From Catenaria anguillulae PL171 (lineage: Eukaryota > Blastocladiomycota > Blastocladiomycetes > Blastocladiales > Catenariaceae): a stretch of DNA of 64,000 nucleotides. The notes under the pieces are model-generated. The model was given only the letters and a program-made list of their open reading frames with translations, was not told where the DNA came from and searched no databases. The position numbers and the translations under genes were made by a program. Within the stretch, counting starts at the first letter, position 1; every line of letters starts with the position of its first letter. Below, in pieces: positions 32,545 to 42,878 of this stretch. The stretch covers positions 310,001 to 374,000 of the forward strand of contig MCFL01000002.1 of the NCBI GenBank assembly GCA_002102555.1. The letters are read 5' to 3'.

Positions 32545-33488
32545 ATGCGTTCCGTCTTTGTCATCATTGCGACCCTCTACTGTGCAGCCCTGGCGGCCGC
32601 CCAACAACAGCCTCCCGCTACAACTGCCCCTCCCGCCACACGCACCGGCACGGCTGGCCCCGCCCCGACTGGCGGCGCTGGCGGCGGTGCTGGCGGCAAC
32701 AGCACGGCGGGTGCCCTCCGCCTTCCCACGTTGCAAAAGAAGGATCTCTCTGACTCGATGCCCAAGGCCAAGGTGTGCAACCCCGACAAGAGCTTCTGTA
32801 TCACAGTCACGGATTTGGGCGATGCTATTGACGTCATGGCTGAGGGACCCAAGGAAGCAAAGGTATGTCAATGAATTCCGGCTCTCACTGTCTCATGTTT
32901 GAAAAACTGACCGTGTTCTGTGTCCATGTTTTTTAGTGGATTGGCGTTGGATGGGGTACTGCCATGCCGCAAGCAGATATCGTTCTTGGTTACATGCTTC
33001 CCAACCGGACATTTATGGTTTCCGACCGCAAGGCATCCAACGGGCGTGCAGCTGCTCCTGTTGACCCTCAACAAGACGCGATCCCCATTCGCGGCGGTGC
33101 TGCCGTGGTGGACGGTAAGTGGGTGTCGCAGTTCCAACGTCCCAAGCGCACGGGCGACTCGAACGACGAGGTGATTAACTTGGACCAAGATGTCAACATG
33201 ATTTGGGCCATTCACGAGACTGCACCCGCAGTTGTGCCGACCAACGGAACAAACCCAGAGTACCGCGCCACCATTACCAAGCACACCAAGGTTGGCCGGT
33301 TGGTTCTCAAGATGAAGGATCCCGCCCAGATTGAGGCCGCAAAGCAAGGCGCGGCTGGCTCTCCTGCACCACCCGCACAAGGTGGCAACCAGGCGGCCAA
33401 CCCTCCATCATCGGCAAGCACGGTGATTGTGTCGCTTGCGTCGGTTGCCTTGTCATGCATGTTTGTGGCCGTCTCCGCGGTCATGTAA
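32545..33488 (+). CDS. Secreted, probably GPI-anchored DOMON protein
   Basis: ATG at 32545 (context CAACATGC). Exons 32545-32862 and 32937-33488 (intron 74 bp, GTATGT...TTTTAG); 289 residues, no frame break. Residues 1-20 (MRSVFVIIATLYCAALAAAQ) are a clear signal peptide. A Pro/Thr/Gly/Ala linker follows. Across the junction lies a DOMON core: KSFCITVTDLGDAIDVMAEG, then WIGVGWGTAMPQADIVLGYM and a later WVSQFQRPKRTGD strand. DOMON domains bind heme or sugars in extracellular redox proteins. Met in GTAMPQAD sits where many members have a conserved Met. The C-terminus (STVIVSLASVALSCMFVAVS) is a short hydrophobic end after a Ser/Ala/Pro stretch, typical of a GPI signal. No cytochrome b561 or dehydrogenase partner domain is fused. 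Confidence 0.82.
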
Positions 33489-33853
33489 ATGTGCCAAGTG
33501 TGGCCAAGCACCACTTCGATTCACTTGTACATACTCCACACACACACACACACATACACACATCTTTGTTCCAATATGTGCCTCTCTGGTGTTGTGTCGC
33601 GCCCCCTTCATTTGATCACTTGCCGGTTTTGTCTTGTTACTTTTCGTTCTTCTCGCTGCCATCACATTGTGTACCTAGTCCACCCACCTGTTAACCATTG
33701 CAATACACTCGTGGTTGTCACAGCTTCTCTTTTTCTGGTTTCGTGGTTTGCCATTGCATATAGGCATGCATTGCTTGTGCCCTGTACAAAGTCAACATGA
33801 AACCATGCAAAATGCATCTGAGTCAACATCAGAATCCGCAGAACATGCCCAAC
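33489..33853. other. Intergenic, convergent 3' ends with CA microsatellite
   Basis: Between the DOMON gene and the 3' end of the channel gene. Contains a CA run at 33537-33562 interrupted by one T. T-rich after that. No gene was seen. Confidence 0.5.
33537..33562 (+). repeat. CA dinucleotide microsatellite
   Basis: Nine CA units, one TA, then three more CA units; non-coding, 49 bp after the DOMON stop. Confidence 0.8.
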
Positions 33854-36432
33854 CTATGCGGGCTCCTTCATTCCCATTGCTGAACTAGGATCTAACGCCA
33901 GACGATGGTCATTCCCCAATAGCGCCCTTTGCGGTTCCGCATTCGCCTGATGTTGCGGCGATTCCAGCACGGGCAAACCTCCCGACGACGATTGTGAGTT
34001 GTTTGCGGCCTTGTTCGCAGCAACAGCTCGAGCCGCATTCACGTTCGCAACCGCGAGCGCCGTCCGGCTGCCCGCAATCACCTGACTCGCCCGCCTTCCC
34101 AGGCCCATGATACTCTTTGTCGTGGTTGAGCTCTTACTATGTCCGCCATCGATCCGGCTCCGGAGCGATTTCAGCCCAAGCGACAGCTTTGGCAATGACC
34201 CAGACTTGTTGGAGCCGCTCATGATGGACCCGCTCCCGGGCTTGGCCGCTGCAGTTGCAGCCACGGCAACTGCTGCTGCCGTCGCCTCGCGTTCCTTCAT
34301 CTCCTTCTCAATCTGCTCGGCGGCCTTTCGCCGCGCGTCTGCCTCGGCCGTCTCGCGTACATGCTGCGTGATCTTCTCTGCCATGGCCGGGTAGGCGCGC
34401 ATGATGGACCAAAAGTCGTCCTTGGACAGCACACACAGCTGTGTTTCTTCTGCGGTTTTCGCCGTGGCCGTGCGCTTGGCGTCGGCTCCATGAGCGCGAT
34501 TTCGCCAAAGAAGGAGCCGCTTTTCAGCGTCACAAACACTTTGGATTCGTCCTTTGGCATGATGGACACGGCGCCCTTGCGGATAAAGTACATTTCGGTC
34601 CCTGCATCGCCCGCTTTGCAAATCTGATTTGAGACGCCCCATTGAGGTAAGTTCCAAGGTTGACCTGATTAGCAACGTGAGGGGAAGGGACGCACGTAGA
34701 ATCCAGTCTGGACAGTCAATGTCGCAAACCGCTCAAGCAACGCATACTTGAACGTCTCATCCGTCTTTGCAAACAGCGGCACCTTATTCACCAAGTCCCA
34801 GTACAAGTGATGCAAATCTCGAGCCGCATGTTCCTGGGCAACGCCTGAATGATCTTGTCCACATCCATTCCCTTCTTGTGCAGAAACTCAAACTCGTCCT
34901 GGTCCAGGATCCGCTGCTGCAAGCTCGGTGGGAACTTGTTCTGGATCAGGTATTGCCGCAAAAATGCCGTTTTGAAGTTGCGGTCCTTGACAGCCTTGTC
35001 AAAGGCGGCCTGGTCGTCGAGCGAGCGCACTATGGACACGAGGTTGCCAAAGATGCTGCCGTAGATGACGGCGGCAATCAGCATTTCCAGGGCAAGGTAG
35101 GCGGCTTCGGGCACCAGTACCACTTCGCGCTGAATAAAGAAGAGGGCACGCTGGCCATCAACACTGTTGCCGTGGTGAAAAAAAATGTGAGACAAGGTGA
35201 TCCAAGTTGTTTACCGAGCCAAGCAATAACGCACTAGTTGAAGAGAAACCGATACCAAAACCCCGTGGTAATCCCGCGCTTGTCCTTGATGTACCTGTTG
35301 ATGAACCGATCCGAGTCGTCCAAGCGTGTGCTGATGAACCAAAACATGCACGCATTCCAGTGCGAGATGGCCACGGCAAGGATAATGTTCTTGAACAGCC
35401 GACTGAATGCTCGCGCATCAAGGCAAGCGCATGTCTCGGACCATTGGACCGTGTCTGCAACATGAAGCAACCGGAATAGACGCAGGAGAGAGAACGCAGT
35501 GTGCAATCCATGTGTTTCCCTGTCAGTTATCTCTTGTAAGTTATCATGGCTGCGAGCGCGAGTGAGAAAAGTGAATGAATGAATAAAAGGAATCGTACCG
35601 ACTCTCGTAGAGGAATGTTTCCCGAGTTCCGATCACCGTTGCTCCAGTCAAACTCGTTGCAACCAGAGACGTCGACCCGTCGGAAAAGTTATAGACGGGA
35701 ACGGGATAATGCACTCGATACTGCTTGCAGCCTCCGTCGTCAGGAATAGGCGAGCACAATCCAATCAGCAGGCACGCAGCTCAGCACACGCATCTGATTT
35801 CTGCTAGCCGCCCAAAACATTTTGCCGCTTGGCTTTACTCTCAACGACCAGCTGCCATAACGATCGTATCGCGGCCGAAAGATACTCGCCACCACCGTAA
35901 AAATGCGAATACATCTGTTGGCCGCAAAACGAGTATTGGAACGCTGGCGGCGTGTCGCACACAAACGCAATCAGGACGGCGTCACCATGAGCAGATACAT
36001 GTCGTAGATGCGAGTGAAAACATCCATATACAACCACACGTTGGATTCCCGGGTTGGACATGATGTTTTGAAACTGGCTGGATGCCTTTTCTGTGAGGGG
36101 TTACCCAGATGCGAAAGATGAGGAATCGGATCACGGTCCGAATGGCCTGCATGATGAGTCCAGGCTCTTCATGTGCAGCGAGCGACGTATGGGAGGTGGC
36201 GTTGAGACCACTCAAGTTGGCGTCCGATACGGATGGGCTGGCGGCTGGTTCGGCACTCGAAAAGGGGATGTGATGGCGAGTTTGACTCGGCGGATTCGGC
36301 TTTCTGTGTACTGACTTGGGAATCTGCAGCTTCATCGTTCTTCTCCTCTTCCAGCAACGCCTCGTCCTCATCTCGTTCATCCTGGCCGTCGTCGTTATCC
36401 ACCGTTTCGTCCGTCACCAATTGCGGTGCCAT
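33854..36432 (-). CDS. Cyclic-nucleotide-gated ion channel
   Basis: Read from about 36432 (ATG in an AAAGATGG context) to a stop at 33854, with several frame breaks. Visible parts in order: acidic N-terminus (ETVDNDDGQDERDEDEALLE); a helix AIRTVIRFLIFRIW; the end of S3 (MRVLSCVPADWIVLAY); S4 (HTAFSLLRLFRLLHV) after a 79-bp intron (35520-35598); S5 (IILAVAISHWNACMFWFIST); a 71-bp intron (35164-35234); S6 (LIAAVIYGSIFGNLVSIVRS); the C-linker (LIQNKFPPSLQQRILDQDEF, then LPRNMRLEI); a one-base loss near 34815; HHLYWDLVNKVPLFAKTDET; a 72-bp intron (34624-34695); and the nucleotide pocket (FFGEIALMEPTPSA). A coiled, Ala/Ser-rich tail ends it. The fungus Blastocladiella has such a channel downstream of a rhodopsin-guanylyl cyclase in zoospore phototaxis; this gene may be its counterpart. 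I could not find a standard selectivity filter. Confidence 0.75.
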
Positions 36433-36450
36433 CTTTGCTGTCGTCGCTGG

Positions 36451-38054
36451 TCAGACTGATCGTGGGTGGGACCATGAAGGCAGATTTTTGGCAGTTATGA
36501 TGGCCGCGCAAGACAACAGGCGGCGACGAGCGCGACGTTGGAAATCGGAGCTCTTGTTGGCTCGCTGCGCCGCCGCCAGGTTCCTCATCAATCTTTTCGA
36601 GATTGAAATGAGTGATAACGGTGACTCTAGCCCGCGGGAAACAGAAAGCGCGCCGTCATGCGACTGTCGGCGTTGCAGTCGGCCTGGAGCCGGGGACGCG
36701 TCTGTATGTCGTTGCTGTTGTTGGGCCAGTTTGTGGCCGCGGCCACGCGGCGAGTCATGCATGGACATTGTGGATGGCGATTGGAGCGAGATGGAAGGCA
36801 AAGCCCTGGCGGCGGCGGTCACGGGGAATCGGGACTCAACAGTGTTGAGGATGGCGCTTGCGATACCGGCGCGCTGGATCCCGTCAGTGAAGCAAGCGAC
36901 ATCGAATAGGATGACCAGTAGATGGAATTTGTCTTTGCAGGGCAATCCCCGCCGCCTCCACCCAATTGCAACTGGAGCTAGCCCCGCCTTTTGCGGATCG
37001 CTCGTGGACTGTCCCCTCCTCAATCCGGCAAGCTTTGCTTGTTGCCGTGCTTGAACCTGTGTTAATCTCGCGACCCAAGAGTGCCGGACCCCGCGCTTCC
37101 GGACCTGCGCCGCGGCCGCCGCCCTCCAACCGACGGCACAACCTGTCTCGGATCCCTCCGTCGTCGTCAATGTCGTCCTTGAGCCTTGTGCGTGACGAAA
37201 GCGCGTCGTGACTCGAATGCACAGATACGGGTGCTGACGAGCTGGTCGACGTGGTGCCGATGCACTCTGGAGGGTGTTTTCCGAGTTTCGGCCGAGTTGG
37301 CGGGGTGTTTTGGACGTGTTGAACAAGATGCGCCGGGCCGTCCTTGCGGCCTCGAGGTCGCGGACAATGTCTTGGTGGAAGTCGCCGCACGGGATCACGG
37401 ATGGACTCGGGAAATGAGCCGCCGCCGGGCTTTCAGCGAACACGGTAAGAGCCAGGAACATGAGGTGCTCGCGGGGGCTCCGGGGGTGGAAGAGGAGACG
37501 TGGGTTCAACGAGCTGAGGCACCGCTCGTGTGCATGATGGTGCACGGAAAAGGAGCATTGTCGCCGAGCTTGAGATGACGACCGTGCGTGAGGCAAGGTT
37601 CCGAGTGCTTCCAAAGACTTGAAGTTTTGGCGGTGACGGCGGTGAAGCAAGACATGGATGTGTTGAGCTTTGGCTGTGACGAGACGGCCGTCATGGCATT
37701 GCCTGGCTTCCAGTCCTTGATGGACGCACCGCGGCCCGAATCGTCCGCAACAGTTGTCGCCGGTGCTGTTGCAGCTGGCGGGGGCACCTTGTATTCTGTA
37801 CTGGTACTCGAGGGCGGTGCCTCGTTGTCTTCCATATGAATCGTTCCCGCAGATTGCCAAACGGTGGAAAAGCTGCGCGCATTTGCGTCATTTCGTGAGC
37901 TCATGGTGGAGACGGATCCTGTTCGAGCAAGTGACGATGAGGGCTCGACGGATGCGCGGACAGCGCCTGCGACAATGGCCGCACGTGCAAGGCCATTGGT
38001 GCTCGATTTCCTGGCAAGTTTGGGCGAGGCAGGCTTGGGCTCTAGGTCTGCCAT
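36451..38054 (-). CDS. Disordered protein, possibly the N-terminal part of the channel gene
   Basis: A strong start (ACCATGG) at 38054 opens a 182-codon Ser/Ala/Pro-rich frame (MADLEPKPASPKLARKSSTN). Its coding character then seems to pass between frames: a frame with IDDDGGIRDRLCRRLEGGGR (about 37130-37190), then one with SPLSLISISKRLMRNLAAAQ (about 36540-36600). All are basic/Ser-rich without domains. It lies just upstream of the channel ATG on the same strand with no obvious 3' end between, so either it is a separate low-complexity gene or the channel has a 500-residue disordered N-terminus. A 469-codon frame spans 36451-37860, but most of it looks like a shadow. Confidence 0.35.
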
Positions 38055-38586
38055 GGTCGGTGCTGTTGTGGTCAGTCATCGGGACATGATTGGGTCCTGG
38101 AAGCCAAGAAGTGCATACCATCGGCCGCTGAGTAATATGCTGTGGTCCAGGTATTGGGTGCGACATTTCTTTTTTTTTTTTTTGTTTTGTTGTGTGCTTG
38201 CTTATTGTGTCGATTGCATACGCAATCGGACATGGTGAATTGGTCCAAACATCGGGAGTATGGCCATGTGGCCATATCTGAGAATTGTGGCCGCACTGCT
38301 GCCTGCGGACAAATTGAACACGCCCATTTCCAAAAAGTGACGTATCGGCAGTACCCTAAAGGGGCCGTCTCCTTTGCTCCCGTCGTCAGCAGCAAGGGGA
38401 ACGGATGCAGGTTCATGGAGTTTGCAAGGTCTCACTTGATCACATCGGCGTGTCGTTTCGGAAGGAATCACGCAATCGATCCACAAATTCAATCATGCGA
38501 TTGGGAAACTAATCGGACTTACTTGGCCAATACAATGCACCCGAAACCCTGAGCACTTTCCTCCAGTCATCCCGCGCCAGGCCATC
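38055..38586. other. Intergenic, divergent upstream regions
   Basis: Between the minus-strand start at 38054 and the reductase. A T15 run at about 38168-38182 (ending TTTGTTTTG) is the only marked feature. No supported gene. Confidence 0.4.
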
Positions 38587-39715
38587 ATGCCGTCCTCAAA
38601 CGAATCCAACGGAACTTGCTTCACGACAATGCGAGTGCGAGTGCGACCGCCGACCACCCAACGCTCAGCGTGCTGACGCACGACCCGCAATTGCCCATCA
38701 ATGAGATTGCCGACTTTTACTCGATCGCACACTGCAAGCCGCACTTGGACGCCAACCCGCCGCGGCCCTACATTTGGTGCAACAGCTTGGTCACGCTCGA
38801 CGGGTACTTGTCGTACCACGAGCCGGGCGACACGGGTGTGCAGTATGTCTGTTGTACTTCATGTCATCATTTCCGATCCAGCTGATTGCGTGTCCTTGAT
38901 GCTTGCGTTCAATGTTTAGTGGCGTCGCAATGAAGAAATGGTGCGCTGACCTCTACTCGTGATCTGCAGCCTGGCCCGGGCCCTGACACGAGGACATGCA
39001 TTGCTTTGGGTTCCAGGTACCCAAAATTGTCCTCGGTCGACTTTCGCATGCTTCACTCTGGCTGGGCCCACTCGGACGCCATCCTCATCACTGCCAGTGA
39101 GCTGCGCAACGAGCCCGAGGCTCAAATCCGTGTGCTTTTTGACGACCTGATTGCTTACCGACAACAAGTCTTGCACAAACCCGCGCAACCCTACCTGGTG
39201 ATCTTGACTCGCTCGGGCGACATTCCAGCTACCCACCCAGTGTTCAACCCGCCGCAGGACAAGCCCTTGCACGCGCGGTACCCGATTCTCATCGTCACCA
39301 CGACCCAGGGAAAACAACGGTTGCCGCTTGACGTGCTGGCCGGGCAACTCAACCCCCGCAAGTTGTGACATTTGACGACCCCCAGTCGGGTGGCGTGTGC
39401 TTTGCGTCGCTGTTTGCTTACTTGGTGACACACTGTAAGGTGCACCAGGTGGATTGCGGGACCGGTGGCGATGTGATCCAGCAATTGATTGTGGCAAAGT
39501 ACATTGACGAGATGCGCATGACTTTGGCCGCTCAGTTGGCAGGCGGGTGGACGCAAGCGTTGACACGCCGGCCACATTTTTTTCCCGTGGCAAAGGACAA
39601 CGATGCAAAGTGTTTGTTTACGGCAGACACGGCGCCGCATTTGCAGATTGAGGGGGTCAGGGTGGCCGGTAAGAGGTTGGTGTTTCTCAGGATGAAGGTT
39701 GAGTATCGGCACTGA
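38587..39715 (+). CDS. RibD C-terminal (dihydrofolate-reductase-like) reductase
   Basis: The exact start is unresolved: the ATG at 38587 is one base out of frame with the clear coding sequence (LHDNASASATADHPTLSVLT). Core motifs of the RibD_C/RIB7 fold are present: NPPRPYIWCNSLVTLDGYLS (strand A and the LDG turn), RYPKLSSVDFRMLHSGWAHS, DAILITASELRNEPEAQIRV, and the nucleotide-binding GGDVIQQLIVAKYIDEMRMT. A 77-bp intron (38843-38919, GTATGT...GTTTAG) separates the first motif from GVAMKKWCADL. A one-base loss follows near 38957, another at 39353-39357 (CCCCC). The stop is at 39715. Proteins of this fold reduce the diaminopyrimidine intermediate of riboflavin synthesis with NADPH, but many fungal paralogs act on other substrates, so RIB7 itself is not claimed. 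Confidence 0.7.
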
Positions 39716-40091
39716 GCTGAGGGATATGTATGTAGGAGGTGGGAGATGGACTTGCACATGAAGTGATACTTGATAAAGACTATTCAATGTGGTGACCCGA
39801 CAATCATGTCTTTCAGCCGAACAGTCACGGATCAGGTGTGGGTAGTTGGTGAGTGTATGCAATACAGACGTGGGATGGGGAAAGAAAATGACTACTACAG
39901 AGCAAGGCAAATAGGCCGGGAGGGGGGTGGGTCGGTGGGCAAATACTGATAACAAGAAATCGGGCAAAATACTGGAGGAGCAGGGGAAAACGAATAAGGT
40001 GTGGGTACAAATATGAATAATATGAAATGAAATGCAATCAATTGCGGGATCGTGGATATAATACAAATGAATGCGAGGGCGAGTAGGTTGA
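39716..40091. other. Intergenic, convergent 3' ends
   Basis: Between the reductase and the GT2 gene; A/T-rich, with AATATGAAATGAAATGC at about 40018. No gene was seen. Confidence 0.45.
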
Positions 40092-42007
40092 TTACAACCC
40101 GCCTCCCAGCCGTGTCTTGTTTGCCCAATCGCTGCTGGAAATCTCGGGCACGCTTCCGGCAAAGTACACACTGCACCCAAACGTGTACCCAGTGGCAAAT
40201 CCGGCAAAGATGGCAACGTAAAACAAGCCCCAAACAAGCGGGACAAGTTCCAACATCCACACCCACCGGCCAGGCCGCGGTGCAACCTTGGCCACGTCAA
40301 TCACGGGCACGCCATACTTGTTGTAATCAAGACGCTCCTTGCGGTCCTCTGGCCCGCGGTCGCCCGACAACACGTACACGACGGGTGCCATGACCGATTG
40401 CATGTTGAGCAGCACGTAGAGCACTTGCGACGCATACTTGAACGTGTCAACGCACGATGTCGGGTCCCATTGCAGACCGCGGTAAATGAGGCGGCAATGC
40501 CCAACCCCAAGTAGGCCACGTGGAACGAGCACGTCACAAGGTCGGATGCGGTTTCGCCCAGTTCAAACCACGAGCCCTTCTTTTGCTTCTTGGCGGCATT
40601 GGTCACCTTGAACGACATGGGCTTGACGACCGTCATGATAAACTTCCACAGGGCCAAGCACAAGTACGGCGACATCCACAGGAACAACTGGAAATCGCGG
40701 TTGCGCGCCGTCATGGCATCCTCAATGCCCCAGTACATGACGTAGATGACGAGCCGTGTGGCAAACAAGTAGGGCACGAGCAAAAAGATGAGCGTGGACG
40801 TGTTGCCTGCCGTCGTGGGCATGATGGGCCAGTCCCAAAACAGCGTCAGCAAGGGCAGCACAATGAACACGACAATACCGACGGGAATCAGATACGACAC
40901 GCCGCACGAAAAGTACATGATGCGTTGATGCCACGAGAGCCCGGGCGCAAACATGGGGTTGCGCTTGGCCATGATTTCAAGTGTGCCAATGGCCCACCGT
41001 TCACGCTGGCGCAACGCCGATTTGAGGTCGGTCGGGACCAGCCCGTATTGCAACTTGTCAGTGATGTAGGCCGTGTGCCAGCCTTTGCCGTGCAACCGCA
41101 AACTCGTGTCGAAATCCTCGGTGAGGGTGCCCGTGGACACGCCGCCAACCTCTTCGAGTGCCTTGCGGCGGAAAATGACGCCCGTGCCGACCGAGGGCGC
41201 AGAGTTGCGTGTGTCGCGATGGGGCATGATGACGTGATAAAAGAAGGTGCACACTTGTCCCAGCGGGTCGCCGTCGGGGACATTGTAGTAGGATTGCGGG
41301 CACTGGACAAAGGCGACGCGCGGCGAGTCAAAGTGGGCGAGCATGCGGCGAAGGTATTCGGGCCGCACGAGCATGTCTGCGTCGAGAATGCCAACAAACT
41401 CACCCGTGGTGAGCGAGACGGCGTGGTTGACGTTGCCGGCCTTGGCGTGATGCGGGACCCCGGGTGTCTTGACGCGGCGAATGTACCGCACATTGGTTCC
41501 GTTGACGGCTTGCTCGTTTTCTATCCAATTACGCAGCTCCTCGTCGCCGCCGTCGTCGCACACAACAACGGTGAATTTTTCGGCGGGGTAGTCTTGCCAG
41601 AGGGCGGCCAGGATAGTTTCTTTGACCAAGTCGGTGGGTTCTTTGCACACGCAAATCTATTTGAAAGAGTAGATGCAGAGTTTAGCCAAAAAAAAAAGTC
41701 GCCAGGAACATAGAGAAGGAGGACAATGGTAATGTACCATGAGGTCGACGGTGGGCCAGTCCTTGAAGGACTCGACGGGGAGAATGGCGGGACGGCGGAT
41801 GCGAGACTTTGTCCAGCACATGTCGACAAACCAGAGTGCGGACGAGATGTACATCATGATTTCGAGACCGAGAAAGATGTAGGGGACCGGGTGGGAGGGC
41901 GCAACGAGGTAGAGCTGCCATGTGCGCCATCCCAAGTAGGTGAAGCCAATGCCAATGACGAGGACGGCAAAGACACACTGGCCCCAGAAGTTGAAGGTGA
42001 GAATCAT
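40092..42007 (-). CDS. GT2 glycosyltransferase, cellulose-synthase-like
   Basis: ATG at 42007 (context ACCATGA). Exon 1 42007-41738 holds two N-terminal helices (FAVLVIGIGFTYLGW and FLGLEIMMYISSALWF). An 81-bp intron (41657-41737, GTACAT...AAATAG) follows, in phase 0. Exon 2 carries the processive GT2 core: CKEPTDLVKETILAAL, VVVCDDGGDEE (about residues 121-131), GILDADML (DxD), TLTEDFDTSLRLHGKGW (TED) and LRQRERWAIG (the Q/R-x-x-R-W site). Five or six membrane helices follow. One base is missing near 40490 (between LGLGIA and LIYRGLQW); beyond it the frame runs to 40092 with YVAIFAGFATGYTFGCSVYF. About 610 residues. Expected product is a beta-linked glucan or related polymer exported across the plasma membrane; the linkage cannot be told from sequence alone. 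Confidence 0.85.
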
Positions 42008-42789
42008 GGTTGGTGGTTGGTGTTGGTTGACGAGCTCGGACTCGGCCTCGGCAGAGGGAACTGAATGGTGGAGTGAGAATGTGTAGAGATGGACTGCTCT
42101 AAGTGTACATGAACGATAACGGATTACATGGACAGGCTTGCCTGGAGAGAGAAAACATGCAGCCTGAAGGCAAGACGAAGAGCGTGCACACAAACGGTAG
42201 CTGGTCCAACCTAACTCCTAATTGCCGAAGGCACAAGGCACTCCATGCACCAAACGACCAACGGCACCTCTTGGCTGGCAGCCCTTTGCGTCAGCACTGG
42301 TGTCGGTCGGTGAGGCCTGGACCTGGGTGCGAGGCTGGACTTGGGCTGGCAAGAGGCTGCGCGGCTGGATGGACTGCGGAATGGTGAGAAGCACGTTGTC
42401 GATCGCAACCTTTTTATTCTTTGACGACGTCGACGCGTTTCGTCTTCAAAGTCTGCAACGGAAGGCTTTTCGGTGGTGCTTTTGTGCAGGCTTTGACGAG
42501 ACCACTCGACCACTCACACTCATACCGACTCCCAATTCTCATGAGCATGCTCATGTGCAAGCGCTCAACTCCAACTCTTGGCCAATGCATATTTCACCGT
42601 CAAGTCCAATAGAAACCACTCGACTCAAAGAAGTTCCAACCATCAAAACCAAATCATTGCGTGTGCTGCGCTGCGGTCTCCGTCCCCCGTCAAGTCTCAC
42701 CTTTCTCCTCCTCACCGCTCTGCTTTATTGCAATTGCAATCAATTTTCATCAACCAGTCTCACCGTCATTTTTTCCAAAGTCAACGGCC
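42008..42789. promoter_or_regulatory. Shared upstream region of GT2 and GH26 genes
   Basis: A 782-bp gap between two head-to-head starts. Only short frames lie inside. C/T-rich leader before 42790; no clear TATA. The arrangement would allow joint control of a glycan synthase and a glycan hydrolase. Confidence 0.4.
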
Positions 42790-42847
42790 ATGCCCGCGTC
42801 CCCGACTTCGCCCGCGACTCCTCCCCTCCGCTCTCCGACTGGCTCCA

Positions 42848-42878
<31 letters not shown>

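Noticed and set aside
36451-37860. 469-codon minus-strand frame as a complete gene
   Set aside because: No clear ATG or domain; composition changes along it suggest that true coding passes through other frames. Kept only as part of an uncertain feature.
38843-39000. GTGCAG donor at about 38838 for the reductase intron
   Set aside because: It avoids one frame break but loses GVAMKKWCADL, and the donor is weaker than GTATGT at 38843.
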